Source of the DNA: Candidatus Pelagibacter sp.
GTDB lineage: Bacteria > Pseudomonadota > Alphaproteobacteria > Pelagibacterales > Pelagibacteraceae
Direction: 5' to 3'
DNA length: 19,834 nt
Assembly: GCA_002692325.1 (NCBI GenBank)
Contig: NZJU01000019.1
Coordinates: 1 to 19,834 of the forward strand
A model generated the notes under the pieces. The model did no database searches. It was not told where the DNA came from and saw nothing but the letters and a program-made list of their open reading frames with translations. Positions 14,886 to 19,834 of the stretch are shown here, in pieces. Numbering within the stretch: the stretch's first letter is position 1; each line of letters opens with the position of its first letter. The position numbers and the translations under genes are program-made.

Positions 14886-16427
14886 ATGAAAAAAAATATT
14901 TCATATCGTGAAAAGTTACTAGAACTAGTTCGTATATATAAAATATCAGAAGTACAGAATTATTTTAAAAGAAAAAAAAATCTTACAAATTCACAAATAG
15001 AACACATACTTAAAAAAAACAAGGTTCCAATACCCAAAGAATTCAATGTAGGTTTTTTTCAAAAAAATTTTTCAAAGCCATTATCTAAAGCTGGAAAAGA
15101 GGTTACAAATATATACGACGACACCTCAAAGGGTTTTAATCGAATAATTTCTAAAACAGGAAAGGGTGCAACTGGAATTTATGATGAAACGACATCAGGT
15201 GCTGCAAAATTTTTAATAAATATTTGGAGAGGTGCAGGAGTAGCAGGGCTAAACTTTTTAAATATTATCCCAAAAGTAATTTCAGCAATTCTAAATTTTG
15301 TTTCAGACACATTTACTAGAGTATTTAGTTCAATGTACGAGTCAAAATTTGAGGAGCGAAAGATTAAAAAAATAATAGCTTCCTTTGGATATGCTATAGC
15401 AATCTTAACAATCGGGATTGTGGGTTTTAGTCTGATTGAAAATTATAAATTTAACGAAAGAGAAATAGTTGTTGAAAAAAAAGAAAAGCTTGTAAAGTCT
15501 GAAAAAAAAATAACTCAGCAAAAAAAAGAAGCTAAAATAGTTGAGAAAAAGGAAAAAAAAAAAGAACTAGAAAAAATTCCGGAGAAAAAAAATCAAAAAA
15601 CTGAAAAGTCAAAAGATCCTAGTCAAGTAAAAGAGCTAGTTTTACCAAACCTCAATTTAAAAACAGAGACAGTATTGAGTTTATTTGAGGATGTCGAGTA
15701 TGACTTAAGAGATGTTAGATATCAAAAAAGGGTCAAGCCGATATACTTTACCCAATTTCCAAAGGATTTAGATGAAATTAAAGACGTGCAACTTAAGAAA
15801 GAAACATTCATAAAGATTGTTTTACCTCTAGTTGTTGCTGAAAATGATAAAATATTAAGTGATAGGTCTAAACTAAAACAAATTACATCAAGAAAAATGA
15901 CGACAGATAAAGAAAAACTTTGGTTACGACAAAAGCTGAGGGAATATAAAGTTAAAAATTCAGATATGGAAGAACTTAAAAAGAGAATGGATATAATTCC
16001 TGTATCAATAGCTTTGGCGCAAGCCGCAAAGGAAAGTGGGTGGGGAACTTCACGTTTTGCTTTAGAGGGTAACGCTATTTTTGGTCAGTGGACTTGGACC
16101 GGCCAAGGTATTGAGCCTTTAAATAAAAATAAGAATGAGGGGCACAAAATACTTCGGTTTCCAATTCTAAGAGCATCAGTAAAAGCTTACAAAAATAATT
16201 TAAATACACACAAAGGTTATTCCTCTTTTAGAGAGAAAAGATATAGTTTCAGAAAAAGAAATAAATCTTTAAAAGGAGTAAACTTAACAGACACATTAGA
16301 TAAATATGCTCAAACAGGTAAAGAGTATACTAAGATTCTTGAACAAATCATCACACAGAATAATTTAACTGATTTCGAAACAGTCCAACTTACAAATTCA
16401 GTGGTTAAAAAAGAATTAAATTTATAA
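14886..16427 (+). CDS. Membrane-anchored Bax-like glucosaminidase-domain protein
   Basis: The C-terminal part (about 300-490 of 513) matches the E. coli Bax/FlgJ-type glucosaminidase domain, which cuts glycan strands of peptidoglycan. It carries FIKIVLPLVVAENDKI (308-323), then ALAQAAKESGWGTSRFALEGNAIFG with the expected catalytic Glu at E383. An FPILRASVKAYKNNLNTH segment follows. Unlike a simple secreted enzyme it has a long N-terminal extension. This includes a helical start, a 22-residue tandem repeat (66-109), a hydrophobic segment (118-140), and a probable transmembrane helix (about 166-184). A Lys/Glu-rich linker (191-246) could span the periplasm. The topology would place residues 1-165 in the cytoplasm. 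The stop is 2 bp from that of the convergent deacetylase. Domain call is confident; the N-terminal role is unknown. Confidence 0.85.
   Translation: MKKNISYREKLLELVRIYKISEVQNYFKRKKNLTNSQIEHILKKNKVPIPKEFNVGFFQKNFSKPLSKAGKEVTNIYDDTSKGFNRIISKTGKGATGIYDETTSGAAKFLINIWRGAGVAGLNFLNIIPKVISAILNFVSDTFTRVFSSMYESKFEERKIKKIIASFGYAIAILTIGIVGFSLIENYKFNEREIVVEKKEKLVKSEKKITQQKKEAKIVEKKEKKKELEKIPEKKNQKTEKSKDPSQVKELVLPNLNLKTETVLSLFEDVEYDLRDVRYQKRVKPIYFTQFPKDLDEIKDVQLKKETFIKIVLPLVVAENDKILSDRSKLKQITSRKMTTDKEKLWLRQKLREYKVKNSDMEELKKRMDIIPVSIALAQAAKESGWGTSRFALEGNAIFGQWTWTGQGIEPLNKNKNEGHKILRFPILRASVKAYKNNLNTHKGYSSFREKRYSFRKRNKSLKGVNLTDTLDKYAQTGKEYTKILEQIITQNNLTDFETVQLTNSVVKKELNL
15081..15212 (+). repeat. Tandem 22-residue coding repeat in the Bax-like protein
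   Basis: Residues 66-87 and 88-109 of the Bax-like protein form two adjacent copies of a 22-residue unit. They share about 10 identical positions, following the pattern x-S-K-x-G-K-x-x-T-x-I-Y-D-x-T-x-x-G. DNA identity is lower, so the duplication is old or the pattern is under protein-level selection. The repeat lies on the predicted cytoplasmic side. Confidence 0.65.
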
Positions 16428-16429
16428 TT

Positions 16430-17473
16430 TTATTTCTCGGCAACAACAAATTGAATACCTAGCCATCTATAAAAACCATCGCTCTCTCTTAAGGAGCAAT
16501 TAATTCTACCACGTTCAGTTGTGAATTTCTCTTTTAAATTTATCTTTATTTTATTTGGATTTATAAAACTTATTGACGAATTTTTCCATTTGTTCCCTTC
16601 GTTCGAAAAACAATTAATACGATCTAAATTTATATCATCAAAAAATTCAATATTGACATCTGGTGGATTTGTTTTGTTATTTATATATTTCTGTTCAGGT
16701 GTAATTTTTTTATATTTAAAAGGTAGAGTTTTCATTAAAGATTTGAATCTTTTCATTTCACCATATTTTTCATTTATAGGAAATCTCGGAAGTTCAAACG
16801 AATCTTTTGTTTCATCTATCACCCCTGAATGTTGACCTAGAGCAAATTTAAAATCAAAATCTATGATAATATTTTTAAGTTGAATACTATACTCGCCAAA
16901 TGGATATGAAAAAAAATCTGAATTTTGCCCTAATTCTTTCTTAAATAATTTAATTGAGGTTTCTATATCTTTTCTTATATTAACATTGTCAAAATCAATT
17001 AGGTATTCATGAGAATGGCTATGATTCCCTATTTCTGTAAATTTATAACTTTGAATTTCCCTGATTTGATCCCAGGTCATATAACCATTTTTTCCAACTT
17101 CTCTTGTACTTATAAATAATATGAATGGAATTTTCTTTTTTTTAAGAATTGGCCAAGCACTTATATAAAAAGATGAAAAACCATCATCAATTGTTAGTAA
17201 AACTTTCCTTTGTTCTTTGTTATTCTTTATTTCTTCTAAAAATTTTTTTGGGTTGATAAATTTTAGGTTGTTATCTTCAATAAAACTTATATGAGAGAGG
17301 AATTGTGACATCCTAATATTTGTAGATGGATATTTGTTTTCCTCAAACCTATGATACATCAAACTTATCAGACCATAGTCAACAATTTGTTTATTATCTG
17401 ATAGACTACTTGTGGAAAAAAAAATAATAATAATGAAAGAAGATATTAAAAATTTTATTTTATTGAATATCAT
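16430..17473 (-). CDS. Exported polysaccharide deacetylase (NodB domain) with extra C-terminal domain
   Basis: This is a metal-dependent carbohydrate deacetylase of 347 residues with an N-terminal signal or anchor segment (about 6-22). The NodB motifs are present: MYHRF (39-43) ahead of the domain, TIDDG (94-98, catalytic base and metal Asp), HSHSH (151-155, the two metal His), and YPFGEYS (190-196). From about 262 a separate domain follows with two similar cysteine strands, DRINCFS and GRINCSL, ending FYRWLGIQFVV. I do not recognise it, but it looks like a small beta domain. The substrate is unknown; peptidoglycan or an exported glycan are possibilities given the convergent Bax-like enzyme. 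ATG at 17473 is needed to keep the signal segment, so its first 41 bp overlap divergent tsaB. TATAAT lies just upstream on its strand. Confidence 0.87.
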   Translation of the reverse strand: MIFNKIKFLISSFIIIIFFSTSSLSDNKQIVDYGLISLMYHRFEENKYPSTNIRMSQFLSHISFIEDNNLKFINPKKFLEEIKNNKEQRKVLLTIDDGFSSFYISAWPILKKKKIPFILFISTREVGKNGYMTWDQIREIQSYKFTEIGNHSHSHEYLIDFDNVNIRKDIETSIKLFKKELGQNSDFFSYPFGEYSIQLKNIIIDFDFKFALGQHSGVIDETKDSFELPRFPINEKYGEMKRFKSLMKTLPFKYKKITPEQKYINNKTNPPDVNIEFFDDINLDRINCFSNEGNKWKNSSISFINPNKIKINLKEKFTTERGRINCSLRESDGFYRWLGIQFVVAEK

Positions 17474-17825
17474 TGGCGATGACGATTATATTGCTATTAA
17501 AAATAATTCTAAACTTATATCAAAAAAGATCCAAAAAAAAGACAATAAAAACGATCAGCTTGTCATTGATTTATTTAAATTTATTAATGAAAATAATTTT
17601 GAATTAAATAGAGATATTTCTATTCTGGTAAATATTGGTCCAGGTAGTTTTTCATCAATCAGAATTAGTCTTTCCGTAGCTAGAGGTATCAGTATAGTTA
17701 AGGGATCTAGGGTATTTGGATACAAAAAACAAGATCTTGAAGTATTTACCCCTAAAAATGTTGACAGACTTATAAAAAAAAAATTATTTGAAAATAAATT
17801 GATTAAACCTGTATATTTAAGTTAA
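17433..17825 (+). CDS. tsaB: Shortened TsaB (YeaZ), tRNA t6A37 synthesis complex subunit
   Basis: TsaB is the non-catalytic partner of TsaD and TsaE in making N6-threonylcarbamoyladenosine at A37 of ANN-decoding tRNAs. The core signature is GPGSFSSIRISLSVARGIS, close to the usual GPGSFTGLRIGL pattern. The protein is only 130 residues from ATG 17433, against 231 in E. coli. The N-terminal ASKHA-like half is kept, and the last residues KPVYLS resemble the normal TsaB C-terminus (PVYLR). The middle, second lobe therefore seems deleted instead of the gene being cut off at its end. ATG 17433 is chosen over 17412 because the first conserved strand starts soon after it. Its first 41 bp overlap the divergent deacetylase. 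fur follows after 11 bp, and rimI, usual in this position, is missing. Confidence 0.78.
   Translation: MKEDIKNFILLNIIGDDDYIAIKNNSKLISKKIQKKDNKNDQLVIDLFKFINENNFELNRDISILVNIGPGSFSSIRISLSVARGISIVKGSRVFGYKKQDLEVFTPKNVDRLIKKKLFENKLIKPVYLS
17485..17513 (-). promoter_or_regulatory. Candidate sigma-70 promoter of the deacetylase, inside tsaB
   Basis: On the minus strand TTTAGA (17513-17508) and a perfect TATAAT (17490-17485) are separated by 17 nt. The -10 box sits 11 nt before the deacetylase ATG, so the transcript would have almost no leader. The site lies inside the tsaB coding sequence on the opposite strand. Perfect TATAAT strings are not rare in DNA this AT-rich, hence moderate confidence. Confidence 0.4.
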
Positions 17826-17836
17826 AATAAGAATAT

Positions 17837-18256
17837 ATGAGTATAATCGAAGATAAATGTAAAGAAAAAGGTGTTAGATTAACTGATCAAAGAAAAGTTA
17901 TAGCTAAAATACTTTCAGAGTCCAAAGAGCAATATGGCTCCAAGGATCACCCAGATGTTGATGAGCTACACAAAAGAGTTTCTTTAGTAGATGAAAAAAT
18001 TAGTATTGCAACTGTATATAGGACTGTAAAGCTTTTTGAAGAGGCGGGCATACTAGTCAAACACGATTTCAAGGCTGGTAAAGCAAGATATGAAATTAAT
18101 GATGATCATAATCACTTAATAGATATTAACAGTGGTGAAATAATAGAGTTTGTCGATAAAGACATAGAGGAATTACAAAAAAAAATTGCAAAAAAACTTG
18201 GGTATAAACTCGTAGACCACAAACTTGAGCTTTATGGCTCAAAATTTAGAAAATAA
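17837..18256 (+). CDS. fur: Fur-family metal-responsive regulator (Fur/Mur type)
   Basis: This is a 139-residue Fur-family repressor. It has an N-terminal winged helix (about 1-85) with the recognition-helix block ISIATVYRTVKLFEEAG (56-71) and KARYE (82-86), and a C-terminal dimerisation domain (90-135). Likely metal ligands are H38 (in KDHPD), E86, H91 and H93. The usual CxxC pair after HLIC is replaced: the segment reads HNHLIDINSGEIIEF. The only cysteine in the protein is C8, so no Cys4 structural zinc site can form. That resembles alphaproteobacterial Fur/Mur proteins that respond to iron or manganese. It sits between tsaB (11-bp gap) and miaB (23-bp overlap). Fur versus Mur cannot be decided from sequence alone. 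Confidence 0.92.
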   Translation: MSIIEDKCKEKGVRLTDQRKVIAKILSESKEQYGSKDHPDVDELHKRVSLVDEKISIATVYRTVKLFEEAGILVKHDFKAGKARYEINDDHNHLIDINSGEIIEFVDKDIEELQKKIAKKLGYKLVDHKLELYGSKFRK

Positions 18257-19592
18257 ATTGCCAAAAAAGATATTTATAAAAACTTTCGGCTGTCAAATGA
18301 ACGAGTACGACAGTGATCGGATACGCGATATAACGGAAAAAAATGGTTTTACGACTTCTAATGATATCAAAAAATCTGATTGTTTCATAATTAATACTTG
18401 CCACATCAGAGAAAAAGCGACTGAAAAAGTTTTTCATGAAATTGGTAGAATTAAAAAAATTTTCAGAAACAAAAAAAAGCCATTAATTATAGTTACAGGT
18501 TGTGTAGCTCAAGCTGAAGGTGAAGTTTTATTATCAAGAGAAAAATATATAGACGCTATTGTAGGACCTCAGTCTTATCAAAAAATAAATAAAGTCATTG
18601 AAAATTTGGAAAAAAGAAAAAGTAAAATCGATGAAACGAAATTTGATGTAATGGATAAATTTGATCAACTACACTTTGTAAAAAATAAAAATAATAAAGT
18701 ATCATCATTTATCACGATACAAGAGGGTTGTGATAAGTTTTGTAAATTTTGTGTTGTCCCTTACACAAGGGGTCCAGAGAATTCTAGGTCGATCGAACAT
18801 ATCATCTCAGAGGCAAATACTCTAGTGAGTAATGGATCTAAAGAAATTACATTGCTGGGTCAAAATGTTAACGCCTACAATTACAAAGAAAAAAGATTGT
18901 CATTTTTAATCAATGAATTAGAGAAAATAAAAAATCTTGAGAGAATTAGATATACCACATCTCATCCAAACGATATGACACAAGATTTAATAAAAATGTA
19001 CTCTACAAGTAAAAAACTAATGCCTCTCTTACATCTACCTGTTCAAAGTGGTTCTAATAAAATTTTAAAATTGATGAACAGAAAGCATGATGTGAATTTT
19101 TATCTTAATATTATCTCACAATTAAAAAAAAACAATATTAATATGAAATTTTCGAGCGACTTTATTATAGGCTACCCAGGAGAAACTAAAGAGGACTTTA
19201 ACGCTAGTATAGAGCTTCTTTTAAAGGTTAATTTTATTCAAACATTTTCTTTTGTCTATAGTCCTAGACCTGGAACTCCAGCGTCAAACGCTAAGCAGTT
19301 TGAGTTGGTAGAAAATAAAAAAAGACTTATGCAGTTTCAAAAGATAGCCACTCAAATTAAAACAGATTACAGAAAAAACTTAGTTGGAACATCTGCAAAA
19401 ACATTATTTGAGAATAAATTACCTAATCAGAATAAATATTTTGGCAGAGATGAATATTCAAATTCTGTAATAGTAGAAAGCAACGATAATTTAGTGGGTA
19501 GAATTGCTAATGTTAAGATCTTAAAAGCTAATAATCAGACTTTATTTGGAGAAAAAATAGGTATAAAAAACGAGAGAGAGTTTGCTGCTTAA
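18234..19592 (+). CDS. miaB: tRNA-2-methylthio-N6-dimethylallyladenosine synthase
   Basis: MiaB is a radical-SAM enzyme with two [4Fe-4S] clusters that adds a methylthio group to i6A37 of tRNAs. The UPF0004 domain has cysteines C20, C56 and C90 (KTFGCQMNEYDSDR, NTCHIREKA, VTGCVAQAEGE) for the auxiliary cluster. The radical-SAM triad C166-x3-C170-x2-C173 is in QEGCDKFCKFCVVPYTRG. FIIGYPGETKEDF is the typical core strand, and residues after about 385 form the TRAM RNA-binding domain. Length is 452 residues, normal. ATG at 18234 is preferred over a TTG at 18225. The ATG overlaps the end of fur by 23 bp, and a TTG at 18258 just after the fur stop is an alternative. phoH begins 2 bp downstream. 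Confidence 0.97.
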   Translation: MAQNLENKLPKKIFIKTFGCQMNEYDSDRIRDITEKNGFTTSNDIKKSDCFIINTCHIREKATEKVFHEIGRIKKIFRNKKKPLIIVTGCVAQAEGEVLLSREKYIDAIVGPQSYQKINKVIENLEKRKSKIDETKFDVMDKFDQLHFVKNKNNKVSSFITIQEGCDKFCKFCVVPYTRGPENSRSIEHIISEANTLVSNGSKEITLLGQNVNAYNYKEKRLSFLINELEKIKNLERIRYTTSHPNDMTQDLIKMYSTSKKLMPLLHLPVQSGSNKILKLMNRKHDVNFYLNIISQLKKNNINMKFSSDFIIGYPGETKEDFNASIELLLKVNFIQTFSFVYSPRPGTPASNAKQFELVENKKRLMQFQKIATQIKTDYRKNLVGTSAKTLFENKLPNQNKYFGRDEYSNSVIVESNDNLVGRIANVKILKANNQTLFGEKIGIKNEREFAA

Positions 19593-19594
19593 AA

Positions 19595-19834
19595 ATGTCT
19601 AACATAGAAAATTTTAAAGAAAATTATTCAATTAAAAAGATAGATAAACAAACGATAAATGTAAGAATAGATAATAAAGACCTTTTACTCTCTCTTTTAG
19701 GTCAATTTAATCAAAATATTAAAAATTTAGAAAAATTGACCAAGACGGAAATTTTTTCTAGAGGAAATTCTATAACTGCCAAGGGGAAACAAGTCTCCAT
19801 AATTAAATTTTCCGATGCAATTAAATTTTTGATA
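19595..19834 (+). CDS. PhoH-like protein (YbeZ type), N-terminal fragment cut by window end
   Basis: An open frame of 80 codons starts with ATG 2 bp after the miaB stop and runs off the window. The visible N-terminus, including NKDLLLSLLGQFNQNIKNLE and FSRGNSITAKGK, matches the small KH-like N-terminal region of PhoH/YbeZ proteins (usual pattern LFGxxNxNL and RGNxxxxxG). The P-loop ATPase domain that defines the family would lie beyond 19834. miaB followed by phoH/ybeZ is a widespread order, often with ybeY next, and fits an RNA-processing or ribosome-related role. Identification rests on a short segment plus context. Confidence 0.82.
   Translation, partial: MSNIENFKENYSIKKIDKQTINVRIDNKDLLLSLLGQFNQNIKNLEKLTKTEIFSRGNSITAKGKQVSIIKFSDAIKFLI

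Overview
The window is a gene-dense stretch of a small, AT-rich bacterial chromosome (roughly 70% A+T by eye). No gap between genes exceeds about 60 bp, operons are joined by ATGA or GTGA stop/start overlaps, and Lys, Ile and Asn dominate the proteins. Gene content and order (grpE-dnaK-dnaJ-x-dapB-nth; divergent rsmI and LpoA-like genes; murJ-trpS-nfu; tsaB-fur-miaB-phoH) point to an alphaproteobacterium. The base composition and compaction fit the SAR11 clade (Pelagibacterales). That assignment is inferred from recognised families and synteny, not from a database search.

Layout. (1) 31-6269, minus strand: a seven-gene stress and metabolism operon, grpE, dnaK, dnaJ, a 55-residue two-helix membrane protein, dapB, nth and a PfkB-type kinase. 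A near-consensus sigma-32 promoter lies between grpE and dnaK. (2) 6310-9449: rdgB (+), an LpoA-like periplasmic binding-fold protein (-), rsmI (+) and a two-BON-domain DolP/YraP-like protein (+). The last three resemble the E. coli yraL-yraM...yraP locus. (3) 9446-11731: a malic enzyme-phosphotransacetylase fusion (-). (4) 11789-16427: murJ, trpS, an Nfu-type Fe-S scaffold and a membrane-anchored Bax-like glucosaminidase (+). (5) 16430-17473: an exported polysaccharide deacetylase (-), whose 5' end overlaps the next gene head to head. (6) 17433-19834: a much-shortened tsaB, a Fur-family regulator without zinc-site cysteines, miaB and the start of a phoH/ybeZ gene (+).

These are mostly housekeeping functions: protein folding, lysine/diaminopimelate synthesis, DNA repair and nucleotide-pool cleaning, envelope and peptidoglycan maintenance, tRNA charging and A37 modification, Fe-S assembly and metal regulation. 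I found no rRNA, tRNA, CRISPR array, insertion sequence, prophage or clear hairpin terminator, and no stretch over 300 bp without a gene. I found no obviously novel system. The points most worth a second look are the small membrane protein in the chaperone operon, the sigma-32 promoter, the compacted TsaB with its antiparallel 5' overlap, the cysteine-poor Fur, and the N-terminal repeat of the Bax-like protein.
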